Made by a program: the position numbers and the translations under genes. Positions 9,992 to 20,734 of a stretch of DNA of 64,000 nt are shown here, one piece after another. This DNA comes from Actinostola sp. cb2023 (taxonomy: Eukaryota > Cnidaria > Anthozoa > Actiniaria > Actinostolidae), in the NCBI GenBank assembly GCA_033675265.1, contig JAUJYZ010000450.1, forward strand, positions 62,001-126,000, in the 5' to 3' direction. A model generated the notes under the pieces. That model saw nothing but the letters and a program-made list of their open reading frames with translations. It was not told the origin of the DNA and did not search any database. Every line of letters begins with the position of its first letter. The stretch's first letter is position 1.

Positions 9992-10877
9992 ATGCTTCTC
10001 TTTGTTTTCTCTTTGCTTTTTCTGACCACCGATGCCTCAGGGAGGATAATCTGTTTTCAAGTGTGTAATTGTTATCAAGAAGATTTGAATCTAATCGACT
10101 GCTCTGCGAGGAAATTGTTAATTCCTCCAAATTTCAAGAATCTTCCACATGACAAAGCTGAGAAGTTCACAAGTCTATCACTGTGGGGAAATGATATATC
10201 ACTGGTTAACATTTCAACAATTGCGGGAAACCTCCCCAGTTTGAAGGAAATAGACTTGAGGAGAAACCCTCTAGATTGTTGTGGATTTTTCAAACAGAAT
10301 GCTCCGCTGCTTCAGATCATCATCCGCACTGATTGCATTCCACCGCCTTCGCTTAATGTCAGCTCTACGATAAAAAAATCTGCTTTTGCCTTCATCTACA
10401 CGTGCACCTTCAATCAAGTCCATACTTATGAGTTCATCTCCAGCTTTATCCACATCAAATCCTCCTTCATCTGGTTCACGCATGGTTTCATCATTGTATT
10501 ATTTTTCTTCAATCATCACCCCATCGACATCTCGCATATCAACCACTTCAACATCCAGTTATCATTTGCCTTCTTCAATCGTCGTCACATCATCATCCGT
10601 GAGTCCCACGCTAGTTAGCAACAGTGCTTCTCCTACTCAAAACCGAATCTATAAACCATCGTCCCCCAGTGACATATACATTTATACTCTCATCAGTGCT
10701 CTATCCATCATCGTCATTTCACTAATTTTATATGTCACCTATCGTTACCTCTGGTGAATGTTCCACCCCCAGGTACCACCCTCTATTGAACTTACGACCC
10801 TAAGGAGTGGAAGCAGTGAGGGATCACAAGTTAGTAGTAGCGATGAGGATGTGATCTATGCCGCCACCTCGGTCTAG
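9992..10877 (+). pseudogene. LRR-receptor-like membrane protein, Polinton cargo (broken)
   Basis: From ATG 9992 the frame gives a signal peptide (MLLFVFSLLFLTTDASG), an LRRNT-like cysteine cap (Cys21-x3-Cys25-x-Cys27-x9-Cys37), about two leucine-rich repeats (around 56-92, LPSLKEIDLRRNPL) and an LRRCT-like start (Cys96, Cys97, Cys115). In an A7 run at 10,372-10,378 coding character moves to another frame. That frame has a Ser/Thr/Pro-rich stalk and a single transmembrane helix (IYTLISALSIIVISLILYV) ending at a TGA (10,755-10,757). The same frame then continues past TGA for 39 codons as an acidic tail ending DVIYAATSV, whose last three residues fit a class I PDZ ligand. So one indel and one stop interrupt a type-I receptor-like gene. 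An upstream ATG at 9872 is less likely since it would bury the signal peptide. Host capture is inferred. Confidence 0.72.
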
Positions 10878-11405
10878 AGGTTATATCAGAGACTTAACTG
10901 AGAATACGTTTTTTCTTGTTCCCGTTCATAATAATAATAATAATAATTCTATTGATTAAATTAATTATTGTATATTTCCAATTTGATAAATTAACGTAAT
11001 ATTATCTTAACTGTTATGTAACTTCAATCTCAAACTATTTTTAAATTTATGAGCCCACATGTTATTCAGCGGTTTCATGTTGTTGTTGTTTTTAGTTGAA
11101 ATCGTCATGTTTGGAGGGGGCGAATTTCATTCCGCTTGGAAGTCTTATAAATGGGATGTATTATACGCATCTCTATGAGGTGGTTTTATTGTTTACACTT
11201 ACGTTGTTCACAAATTGAGGAGGATGGGGTTATAACGGGATTTATGTGAGTATTAGCTTCGTAGCAACAGCATGCGGTGTGCATTCATAGCAAGAAACAC
11301 AAGACTGATTCAATTCAAATTCTTTTATTCTTTTCAATAAGCACTTAATCTTCTTATTCAAGTACATGTTTTACATGTTATCTAGTTCAATAACATATCT
11401 ACAAG
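10878..11405. other. Polinton spacer
   Basis: Non-coding between the cargo gene and the polymerase scrap, with an (AAT) run near 10,928-10,947. This is where the bulk of the polymerase and integrase genes would be expected in a full element. Confidence 0.5.
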
Positions 11406-11759
11406 TTACATATCAAACTCTGATAATTCTGGTTTGATTTTATAATGTCCATGAGCTAATGTTGTCACACCATCATCAAGTATAAATCGCTTGTCATCGT
11501 AGGGACTTAAGCCTATCTTATTTAAATTCACTGAGAACAGATTGTGTTTGAAACTCTGTATTCTATTCATATTGGCCATCTGTCGTTTCGTATCAAACAA
11601 ACATTCCTTATAGTTCTGATGTTTAATATCGCGCTTGGTAACCTGCTTAGATATGCCTTTAGCAGTCTTTTTCTCAATAGTTTTCCCATCTTCAACATAG
11701 AGAAGGGAGTAAACAGAACTCAAACACCCACAACCCATGTCTTTATCCCTTGAAATCAA
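11406..11759 (-). pseudogene. C-terminal remnant of protein-primed DNA polymerase B
   Basis: About 117 codons. The part from KKTAKGISKQVTKRDI onward, with LSPYDDKRFILDDGVTTLAH near the end, matches the C-terminal tail common to Polinton pPolB proteins. The exonuclease and the YxDTDS polymerase core are absent, and an in-frame stop (11,763-11,765) lies just upstream. The complete family protein exceeds a thousand residues, so most of the gene was deleted. Its place next to the right TIR fits Polinton gene order. Confidence 0.75.
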
Positions 11760-11804
11760 GCACTATACTAATTTCACACATGCAGAAACACAGCTTTTAT
11801 TTAT

Positions 11805-12335
11805 TTAAGTTGTCATACATGTTACAAATCTATCGAAATATTCCAATGGCCATTCACTATTGTTCTGCATTATGTCACACATGGTGATGACAGTATCAAC
11901 TATTGTTTGTTCTATGAATCCTGATGGGAACATCATATCCATCCATATTGAGCAGGTAGTATAAGCAGACATGGAGGGGAGATTCAATACAAAGTCTCTC
12001 CACTCTTGGGTCATTGGTATGTCTGCAAGCTTGGTGAACTGGCCGCATAGATTAATCAGCATATCTACATCAACCTCTTGCTTGACATCGTCGTAGTGAT
12101 CGTTAAATATCTCATATTCAGTTCTGATGCAACATTCGTGGTCTCGTTGACTGGGACGATCCATTTCACATCCCTCACAGCGAAACTTCTTGTAAACGTT
12201 TCTCTGGCAGATTTCTGCATATAGATACGTCAGTACTTGGCGGACTTTAACGCGCCCTACTTGTTCTACCTCATCACTGACAATCATCACCACTGCACCG
12301 TCTACAAGTGAAATACTCTGAGCTATCATCGACAT
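11805..12335 (-). CDS. Polinton Cys-rich conserved protein, partly inside the TIR
   Basis: A 176-codon ORF with a compact cysteine/histidine cluster (CEGCEMDRPSQRDHECC, about residues 54-70) likely to bind zinc, preceded by a helical segment and followed by an acidic stretch. I associate the C-x2-C ... PSQ-x2-H-x-C pattern with uncharacterised proteins near animal Polintons. No enzymatic motif is visible. The gene starts inside the right TIR (start at 12,335) and runs inward past its border at 11,968. The left TIR copy of the gene is therefore truncated. A role in nucleic-acid binding is only inferred. Confidence 0.65.
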   Translation of the reverse strand: MSMIAQSISLVDGAVVMIVSDEVEQVGRVKVRQVLTYLYAEICQRNVYKKFRCEGCEMDRPSQRDHECCIRTEYEIFNDHYDDVKQEVDVDMLINLCGQFTKLADIPMTQEWRDFVLNLPSMSAYTTCSIWMDMMFPSGFIEQTIVDTVITMCDIMQNNSEWPLEYFDRFVTCMTT

Positions 12336-13060
12336 CGTGTTCCTCAGACTTGATTTTAGCTCTAATGTACCACAAAGGTGAGCGAAAAAAAGTGTCTTGT
12401 ATGAGGCAGTAGAGGAGCGGTATTATAGTCAGAAGCATGAGTAACCAGAACATTTGAATAGATTGAAAGCAAATATATATAGTTTATACTGTTTTTCAAG
12501 AGAAATTACCTATTCTATTTTTAGATGATGATCTTTTCGGTTGCGTTATGATGGTGTAATAATAATACTAGCAGAGTATGGGTGAAGAACATACATCTAG
12601 TCGAAATATAGACTTTAATGATCATTCAGTGAACAGTAATGACAATCTTAGTGAAGATGATAATGTATTTCGTGAAAGGAAGGAATAAGATACTAATGTA
12701 GAGAAATATCATTTGAAATGTAGAATATGGATAAGAGAAAATAAACCTCTTTCAAACACAATACAGTTTTCATGTATTACACATGTTAAACAATAGCCTG
12801 GCGCTGTCAATTGCTAAATGCTAATCCAAGAATAACACCACCTGTAACCTAGACAATAAAACAATTACGATCACTAGAAACCCTCCCAACCACTTAATGC
12901 AAGTTTAGCAATATATAATATTGCTGACGTATGTTCTACCGAACTCTCGAAGTCTTACCTCAGCACAATTTTGATGATTTAGATTGATTGCACCATCCCG
13001 GGCCTATCGCCTAATTAATATTCAGCCGCCCTGATCCAGAACTCTCATTTGACTACTACT
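11968..13060. repeat. Polinton terminal inverted repeat, right
   Basis: Reverse complement of 4,608-5,700 over its full 1,093 bp, ending GACTACTACT just before the target duplication. Mismatches seen include a G/C change near 13,008 and changes around 12,535, 12,585, 12,630 and 12,785. Confidence 0.93.
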
Positions 13061-13066
13061 ATGCTC
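13061..13066. repeat. Polinton target-site duplication, right
   Basis: ATGCTC, identical to 4,602-4,607 and in the same orientation. Confidence 0.9.
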
Positions 13067-13115
13067 TCTTAATTGTTTCTGACATTTTGTGTGGGAAATA
13101 ATGGTCACATGACCT

Positions 13116-13290
13116 CCCAAGCATGGCAACGAGGCTGAAATATAAAGCTCCTTATAACTTCAATAAACATGTACCATTGCTCACCAAACTTTTTCTAAAT
13201 AACAAACATTGATGCCCTTGTCTCTGACAGTATGTTTAGGAAATAATGGTCACGTGACCTTGTAGGCATGGAAACGAGGCTGCTAAAAAG
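13116..13290. repeat. Dispersed host repeat, right of Polinton
   Basis: Two imperfect copies of a unit containing GGAAATAATGGTCACGTGAC and GCATGGCAACGAGGCTG. The left flank of the Polinton holds a matching partial copy. Confidence 0.6.
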
Positions 13291-13716
13291 AATTTCTCTA
13301 GGTCACGCAAACCTTGCGACAAGGCTATACCCAAATGGTAATTGTGAAGTGATCAAAGAAGCATTGAAACAAAGCTGGACCAAGAAGGTCTCCTTGGTCA
13401 TATTTATGATTATTAAAATATCAAATTATTATCTAGAAAATTGAAATTGAAAAGGACACAGGCAAGTGACAACCACTCTTGATAGACATGTCGTTTATTT
13501 CACCAATTGTTATCTACAAGTTGAGGACGTCTATCTCTTGAAGAAGACCTCCGGTGGAAATCTACGTTAACGGCCGCCTTCTTTAAAACTCCTGCAAACA
13601 TTTATTTGATCGAATCATTGGGGTGTTGTTCTCCACCGAGATTATTAATGACGAAAGTAATCTCCCATCGCCACATGCATGACTTGGGCTTGTTGGCAGT
13701 TGGATCTAGAACAGGA

Positions 13717-14094
13717 ACAATCGTTGTCGCAGCCGAAGCAACAGTCAACATTCCAAGACTGCAAAGGATTTCGGTAATTTTTCTCGTAATTCATTCATTC
13801 AAAGCATATTTTGGTTGCATGCATTTGTGACATGTTATTATGGCAAGCTGAAGTGGTAGCTCAGGTGTTAAACCGAATATTTCGGAAAGTACTAGTACTA
13901 CAAACGTGCTGTTGCGGGTACTAAACCCGTTGAACAAAACACGCTACCAAACAGTTAATGAGCTGAAAAACTACATTCATGATAACTATTTACAATGACC
14001 ACAACTGAATAGAAAAACAATTACCGAAATCCTTTGCAGTCTTGGAGTGTTGACTGTTGCTTCGGCTTCGACAACGATTTTTGAAATAGGTGTA
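13717..14094. mobile_element. Foldback MITE, GAAATAGGTGTA family, copy 1
   Basis: Arms of about 60 bp (around 13,720-13,780 and 14,022-14,085) are reverse complements, containing CGTTGTCG, ACAGTCAACATTCCAAGACT and GCAAAGGATTTCGGTAAT. The right end finishes GAAATAGGTGTA, shared with the copies at 41,959, 51,717 and 58,887. The left terminus is degenerate. Confidence 0.65.
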
Positions 14095-14446
14095 TACCCA
14101 AATTATCACTGTGCTTTGGGCACCCAACTAGGTCTGTATTTGTATCAGCAAAAATACTTAAAGAATCATAAGAGTGCAACGTTTCTGCATGTGTGCATGT
14201 TAGGTAATAACACAACAAACAGTTTACACATACGAACCTGCTCTACAGATTATGAGTTCCTGTAAATTAGTGAGTCCCCTGATTGAACATCTTCAAATGC
14301 CCAGTTATAGCGCGATGACAATCATTGATCGAGAGCATTAACTCAGCTTCCTTATCTCTATATACTGCGGAGCCTCATTCTGTGCCTAGAACAGCACCAA
14401 TACCACACTTTCATTTTCTACAGGACTTTTGACAATCATTCCATTT

Positions 14447-14464
14447 GGGGGGGGGGGGGGGGGG
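14447..14464. repeat. Poly-G tract (18 G)
   Basis: An uninterrupted run of 18 G. It could form G-quadruplexes. The count may be affected by sequencing error. Confidence 0.9.
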
Positions 14465-15138
14465 ATATTTAGTATATTTAAAACAAATATTAAATGGAGT
14501 AAAAGTTGGCATTTATAAAAAGAAATTGAGAGGAAATAAGGTTCTAAAGTTATATTCTTCGATTAACGAAACACACCTGACCATTGCATAGTTTGTTTAT
14601 AATATTGAAACAGCAGCTACCTAATTTATAATGTCTAGTGTTTAGTATGACATGTAGGCTAACTCAGTAGTAGTAACTCGTACTAATCTATTTTCACTAA
14701 GCCACTATAAATGGCAAGTCCGCCATTTATAGTGCTAGAGAATTTAGGTTTTCCAAAGACTCTTTAGAGTCTGATGTGAAACCAGAGTTATCCAAGGCTC
14801 CTTAGATATCACAAGGCGAATTATTAGATTGTGACTTGTTCTCTCCAATGGGCTTTATAGTGTTTTTTTTCTCCACGAGACATATTATATATAACATTTT
14901 TTTTTAATATTTAGAAATGTTGAGTGAAACTAAAGGGAAGAAACTTCAGAACCTTTCGTTGTCGTGGACTAAAACTGCCGGCAATAATGGCCCATGGATG
15001 CCTTTGCCCATTGAGGGCCATATAGCCAGTTAATAATTACAAAAAGGTGATTGCAAGTGGCAATCCAATGAATGCTCCAGGTAATGTAAAATGCCTTTTG
15101 ATTTATAGTGAAGTATTAATTATAGTATATTATGCCAC
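14465..15138. other. Spacer with a small hairpin
   Basis: No gene seen. A perfect 13-bp stem with 6-nt loop (CACTATAAATGGC and its complement) lies at 14,703-14,734. Confidence 0.5.
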
Positions 15139-15142
15139 TTAA
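15139..15142. repeat. TTAA target duplication, left
   Basis: TTAA immediately precedes AGTGCAACTAACC, the first bases of a terminal repeat whose mirror ends at 22,373, followed by TTAA at 22,374-22,377. Confidence 0.75.
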
Positions 15143-15272
15143 AGTGCAACTAACCCCTGTGAGATTGTTTCAAGAACTATGATTTGTAATTTGATATGTG
15201 ATTTGAACCTTGCGTTTATGAGTTATAGAGGTTTGAAATCTCATTATGCAAATTTAATGAAGTCTACTAAGC
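15143..15272. repeat. Terminal inverted repeat, left, of the 7.2-kb element
   Basis: Aligns with the reverse complement of about 22,235-22,373, including GTGATTTGAACCTTGC and GAGTTATAGAGGTTTGAAATC. Confidence 0.7.
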
Positions 15273-15779
15273 AATCATTTATTATACAAAAACGCCCTTG
15301 TGCTGATTATTGACATTTGTAGACATACAGAATATTTTCACAATCTTTATAAATGATTTTATAACTTTTTTGCCCAGTGAAAAAAATATGTTCTTCTTGA
15401 AAAAGTTTAAATAAGTTATGGCAAATGTTTTCTATTCACAAGAGTTGCTAAGAAGAACTCCAAAATTTTGCCAGGATCTGCCTGTGGAGAGTTTTTTATG
15501 AGGTAAGTATGATATTATTTCATATTTGGTTCAGTACATGCAGTTTTAATATAGCATGAGGAGCTTAAGGCGACTTTGAATTTCTCAGGAGGTAATACAT
15601 TAACTAAACTACGTCGATGTGTATGAAATGTATGTAGTTTACACTATATGATACACTTTATAATAAATGCTAGGGAATTAAATTGAGTTTGTGTGCTTTG
15701 GAACTTTTGGAAACTCTGATACAAGCTGCACATTAAATAGTGAGAGAGAAACATTTTCATTTGATTTGAAAAAGACAAG

Positions 15780-15918
15780 AATCTGCCCTCACGCCTGAAC
15801 AACTAATGTGCATTAAGGAGATATTCGCTTCAACATGATTGACCCTCCAGGTCACGTGACCTATTTTGTCAAATATCTCCTTAATACAAATTAGTTGTTC
15901 AGGTGTGAGGGCAGATTG
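15780..15918. mobile_element. Short foldback MITE
   Basis: About 45-bp arms starting ATCTGCCCTCACGCCTGAAC on the left and ending GGTGTGAGGGCAGAT on the right. The loop contains the palindrome GGTCACGTGACC. Confidence 0.8.
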
Positions 15919-16494
15919 CTATACCTGTCACAAAGACAAACGAAAATATGGCATAGCTTTTGCCATACATGAAATACCCATCACCCCATTTTTTTAAATG
16001 TGTATTAAATAATGTGTATTAAAATACACATTTTCGAGGGACATGGGAGTGAGGCAAGAGGTCACGTGATCATTTTATGACAAATAATACTATCTTAAAA
16101 GTTGGAAGTCGTAAAGTTATATACCTGTGAGAAGTTTCGTGAACTTCGAGCAAAACCTGTCATAACAGCAAAATAAAATGGGCTTAGCCTCGTTTTCACG
16201 TCCATCCCAGGCCTTAACGTACTTGAGATCAAAATGAAACTTGGCAACATGACAGTACTTGGAAAGCCAACAAATCGTATCTTCTTTTTTTTCCCGGCGT
16301 TTTCCGAGCCACACCCTATCTAGCCTGATTTTCAGACGTCTCATGTGTCATACGCTTCGCTCCCTCCCCAAATCCCCGTCTGATTGCCCTCACCAGATAC
16401 CGTGTTGTTATTGTTTGAATTTTGACCAATCAGAGCGAACCTTTTAGTTTTCTCAAAGTGAGGTATCCCAAGAATGCATGGAATCAGTGTCAAA

Positions 16495-17772
16495 ATGGCG
16501 GACGACTTAGAAGGCTCTATGCGAAAAGCTTGTATTGTATTTGCAATACCAGATCTTTTTCCTGAACAAAAAGAAGCGATCAAAAGCTTTATCGAAAGAA
16601 AATATGTATTTTTAACTTGCCAACTGGGTTTGGCAAGTCTTCGGCATTTCAGATGCTGCCTTTCATTCACTGTGAACTAGCAAAGCTTGGCCACCAAAAC
16701 TTTACGACAAGTCCTATTCTGATTGTGATTTCCCCATTACTAAGTTTAATGGAAGATCAGAAGAACTTTCTTTGCACATTGGGACTGAAAGCAGGTTCTA
16801 TCAGAGACGATAAAGAACGGCGAAGAAGCACTACTCGGCAATCCAAAATGGTGAAAGATGCTCAATAACACCACGTATCGCCAAAATGTGTACCTTTTAT
16901 GGCAGTGACAGCAACAGCCACCTACGTCTACAGGAATATAAAGAAATCACACAAAGCCCCAACATTTACATGAACAAAAAACTGCCTTTCATTAAATATT
17001 TCCATTGGCTCTTGAACGAGTTAAAAGAAAAAAAGCACAATGCTGGGAGAGTGATCATTTATTGTCAGACTCTCAAACAGTGTTCATCACTCTATTCCCT
17101 TTTCATACAAGAACTTACACATGAATTTGTTTTTGATAAAGAGCATACCAGTAAGAGAATGGTAGAAATGATGCATTCATTATCACCAAAATCTGTGAAA
17201 GAAACTGTACTCAAGGACATGGGAAGAGAGGATGGTAACATCAAGGTCCTAATCTGCACTATTGCATTTGGGATGGGTGTTAATTGCAAAGCAGTCAACA
17301 CAATCATTCATTTTGGTCCTTCAAAAACTGTTGAGGCCTACATACAAGAAAGTGGCAGGGCTGGAAGGGATGGTGAACCAAGCAAAGCAATATTGATGTA
17401 CCCATCAAATATGCTCATCATGTGGAGAAGGAAATGAGGGAGTATATAAGGGGAAAGTTTGAATGCAGGCGTGAATATTTGATGAAATTCTTCCCAGTGA
17501 CACGAGTTACTCCATCTTCTGCTACAGACAAATGCCAAAACCAGTCAGCCTGTGACTTGTGTTCTGAAAGTCCAGATGTTTTGGTGTCAACTGCTGAGGT
17601 TGAAACACCATATGATGGCCCTACTACATTAGTTTCTACATACAATACCTTTTCAGATTTTTTGGACATTTCTTTGCTATACCTGTGGGGTTTGTGTTGT
17701 GGACACACAGGTTTTAAGAAAGTAAAACTTGGTATATGTTCTACAATTATCTGTGAGACAAGATGGATGTAG
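16495..17772 (+). pseudogene. RecQ-like ATP-dependent DNA helicase, decayed
   Basis: From ATG 16,495 the reading shows a RecQ Q-motif-like FPEQKEAI, then after a frameshift near 16,615 the Walker A LPTGFGKS and motif Ia ILIVISPLLSLMEDQ. The region holding motif II (DEAH) and motif III is absent. A short segment around 16,880-16,975 continues in shifted frames. Motifs IV-VI follow: RVIIYCQTLKQCSS, VLICTIAFGMGVN and QESGRAGRDG. After another shift near 17,415 a zinc-binding-like region appears (Cys at about 17,464, then CQNQSACDLC). RecQ enzymes unwind DNA 3' to 5'. Three or more frame changes and loss of the Walker B region make this copy inactive. It lies just inside the left end of the TTAA-flanked element. 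Confidence 0.82.
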
Positions 17773-18590
17773 TCAGATCTGAGGTTTTGGTGATCTTCTG
17801 CTTCGGGAAGAATCTTGGAGTTGTCTAAGTCCAGAAGTTATGTTTGATTGATCATGTTTTCATCACAAGCTATTCTGTTTTTGACAGCTACATGGTTACA
17901 CCAGTGGATGTCCTTGTTTTGTCTATCTGTTGTCATGTCTCTTGTTAGGATCCTGAGATCTATGTTGTCCAGAACAATTTTGTGATCTGACCCATTATGT
18001 TGGATGCTCTCTGCCGATGTAGGTCCTTCAAGTTTCTTCAGAGAAGATTTTGTTGATAATGACAGCTTCATGACATTCAAACGATGAATAAGTTTCTAAA
18101 ATTGGGGTAAAAAGATTGTAAGGTTTAAATTTACTTAATTTCCATTACTTCTAGTTCTAGCTACAAACTGGAACATGCGTGATAAAACATACCTTTTGTT
18201 CCTAGCTAGAAAATTGAGACGTCAATCACTATTATTATATTTCTATTATATATTATTTTTAGGGCCTCCCTGAAAACCATGTTATTGTGATGGGTGATTC
18301 CTCCTTTAAATATTATTGTTATAATTATTACTGAAAATTATCATGTGATTTCTCACTTGATAAGTTTCTTTTCTGCACACACATATCATGAATGTACATT
18401 TGCATACATTTTAAATACTTTGTATCCTAAATTAGGATCTTATAAAAATATGTCAGAAATTTGTTTGTGGTGATTATTAATTATTATTTTGCAATTTTGA
18501 TACTCTCTGAATAAACTATAATAATATTACAAATTGAACTCAAAGCCATATGATTACCTAACAATACAATGGAAAAATGGGCACTCAATT
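17773..18590. other. Spacer inside the 7.2-kb element
   Basis: AT-rich, no recognisable coding sequence on either strand beyond weak fragments around 17,840-18,080. Confidence 0.45.
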
Positions 18591-18599
18591 CCACTTGAG

Positions 18600-19816
18600 C
18601 ACACCTCAATTCCACTTTGTCGAACCATCCTGTGTGGCATTCATGTGCATGTTGCGTTGCTTCCACAGTGCTGATCCAGCAACAGCAACACTGGCACACC
18701 AATCATCTTTGTTTTCTTTTCCTGGCAGTGCACTAGTCATTAGAAAGGAATAAAATAGAGGTGCTCGTTCTTTCCACTCTTTGCAAATTTTGGATAACGT
18801 AAATTGTGTCATTTCACTGGGTCCACTTGACCTCAATATTGGAACACAAGTGCACACATTCCTTTGCTACATTTGCAGGAGTTTTCTTGATCAAACAGTA
18901 TTTTAAATGCTGAGAACTAAAGGCAGCAGTGGCAATCTTCTGAGATGAACGTCTTCTCCAAGTGGATGGAGATCTTTGGCTAGCACGGCCTTGTAAGTTT
19001 TTCCACATCCTGGGTAGGTAAGAGTCACCTAGAAAATACAGAAAGGCTGCGCGATTTTGTTCAAATAACTATCACCCTACTGCTAGTGTTAAATAAATGC
19101 TGAGTGATTTAGAGTGGGACAGTCTTGATCTAAGAAGGAAAACATCCAGATTGACGCTATTGTACAAGATGAGTCGTGGACTTGTTGACTTTGATAAGAA
19201 TGGCTATCTGCACCCTCATGGTAGCAAACTTGGAACTCATAGAAACCATATCTGGAAATTTAGACAGGACAAAGCAACTAAAGACACTTATTTTTACTCT
19301 TTTTTTCCTCGTACCATCAGAGTTTGGAATACTTTGCCTGGCGATATAGTAGGAAGTAATTCCTTAGAGACTTTTAAAGCTAAGATTTTAACTCATTATG
19401 CTACCAAACTAGATTTTTAATATAGATTTTTGCAACATTATAGATTTTATCATTTTAATATATATCGATTTATTTTGTTTTTATTGTATTTTTCACATTA
19501 TTATTTTACACAGTTGGTGTGATGTCCTCGGATTTTACTGACTTAATAAATGTAGATGTAGATGTACAGTATATAAAATAATACTATAAATTGAGTAACA
19601 TAAAATATTATAACTGAAATACAAATATTTATTATTATTATTATCATTATTATTATTATAAATACCTCAATGGAAGATTCGTGTGACTGTGAGTCATCAT
19701 CAACATTAATACGAGGAATTTCTCTTTCTTCTTTTGGTGAGTGTTGGAACCGGCAGACTTTCACATGCTTGGTGGGTATTTTGCAATGACAACGTTGGAA
19801 CCAGAAATGTTGTGAC

Positions 19817-19830
<14 letters not shown>
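18600..19830 (-). pseudogene. Zinc-finger/transposon-type gene, fragmentary exons
   Basis: On the minus strand, an exon around 19,830-19,669 encodes a Cys/His-rich segment (CHCKIPTKHVKVCRF) and an acidic Ser-rich stretch, ending at a plausible donor. A second piece begins after a plausible acceptor near 19,017 with VTLTYPGCGKTYK. It continues through shifted frames with SEMTQFTLSKICKEWKERAP and ALPGKENKDDWCASVAVAGS to about 18,640. This residue pattern recurs in long uncharacterised transposon proteins of cnidarians, as far as I can recall. Frameshifts and stops break it. A LINE fragment (19,029-19,440) sits in the intron. The gene is divergent from the HIRAN-like gene at 20,735. Confidence 0.45.
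19029..19560 (+). mobile_element. LINE 3' end: reverse transcriptase C-terminus
   Basis: Reading RKAARFCSNNYH, then after an in-frame stop LEWDSLDLRRKTSRLTLLYK and SFFPRTIRVWNTLPGDIV. This is the characteristic C-terminal tail of CR1/jockey-group non-LTR retrotransposons. Stop at 19,420. The 3' end carries a short TGTAGA repeat (about 19,550-19,565), as such LINEs often do. 5'-truncated. Confidence 0.85.
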
Positions 19831-19847
<17 letters not shown>

Positions 19848-19900
19848 TTTTATTTATATAGCGCACTCTCCAGAAATGCCCAAGTGCGCTTTACATAAAT
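19819..19900. repeat. (AAT)n followed by a TATATAGCGC / GTGCGCTTTA module
   Basis: About nine AAT units, then TTTATATAGCGC and the inverted AAGTGCGCTTTACAT. This paired GCGC module is a common dispersed repeat in marine invertebrate genomes. A related form occurs near 45,165-45,200. Confidence 0.55.
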
Positions 19901-20065
19901 ACAATGGGGTTTAACTCGCTAAGAATTGTGGATTTACTTGTAGAGTTGTAATACTTCCCATAGGAATTTTGAGAAAACACATTAACCAGTAATTGTATGG
20001 CTCTTTGAGATTATTTCAGTGAAGTTTCAGCTAAATTAAACTTCGATCGATTTTCGTCTAAGTAG

Positions 20066-20688
20066 CACTTTAAACAAAAATTAAAAGAAAATGAAAACTG
20101 TTATTTCTGTAAAGAAAAGCTAGATTTAGCCCACCTTTTCATTGATTGCATCCAAGTAAAACAGTTCTGGTTTAAATTCTCTCTTTGGTGGAAAAGTGAG
20201 AACAAAACAGACATTTTTCTAAAAACTAAACATATTCTGTATGGATACAAGCCAAGGAAAAAAGAACACTTCCCCCTGAATTTCTGTCTTCTAATCGCAA
20301 AATATTATATTTTTCAAGCCTCAAACAAAGAAGAACCTTCAGACTTTGAGATATTTCTTATACTGTTGAGGAGCAAATTAAATATTGAAAAAACTCAAAT
20401 AACGGAACAAATTAGGTGCTAAATTACCCAGACTGCACGTTTTGTGTTGTTGTTTTGTTATTTGTCACTTCTCGTCTGTATTCTTATATTGTTATATGTA
20501 CAACATCATCATAGTCAATTTTGTTTATAACACTATTAACAGATAGTCTACATCTATTGTGAAAAGTATTCTAGATTTTAAAAAAAAACTGTATTGTACA
20601 AAATAAGATCAGTTCGTGTTATATATGCTTTGTAAATAGACTTTGTAATGAATCTTTATTTGACATTAAACATTATTAAAAAAAAAAA
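20066..20688 (+). mobile_element. L1/Tx1-type LINE 3' end with poly-A
   Basis: An open frame without a start, 20,066-20,422, encodes the C-terminal cysteine motif of L1-group ORF2: NCYFCKEKLDLAHLFIDC followed by QFWFKFSLWW, then a conserved-looking tail ending in a stop at 20,420-20,422. A 3' untranslated stretch and a poly-A run at about 20,677-20,689 follow. This is a 5'-truncated insertion just upstream of the HIRAN-like gene. Confidence 0.85.
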
Positions 20689-20734
20689 ATCACTTTCTCA
20701 CAACCGGCAAGACGACAAGAACTAATGGCGACTA

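Larger units (their letters stand above)
4608..13060. mobile_element. Polinton/Maverick element, deletion derivative
   Basis: An 8,453-bp unit bounded by inverted repeats of exactly 1,093 bp starting AGTAGTAGTC and flanked by a 6-bp target duplication. Inside are a double-jelly-roll major capsid protein, adenain-like cysteine protease, two small structural-type proteins, FtsK/HerA-type packaging ATPase, an LRR-receptor-like cargo gene, a C-terminal scrap of the protein-primed DNA polymerase B, and a Cys-rich conserved protein. Autonomous Polintons are usually about twice this size. The polymerase body and the RVE integrase are not found, so this copy cannot move without help. TIR identity is above 99 percent (about six mismatches seen), so the repeats were homogenised recently even though internal genes carry frameshifts. 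Confidence 0.93.
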
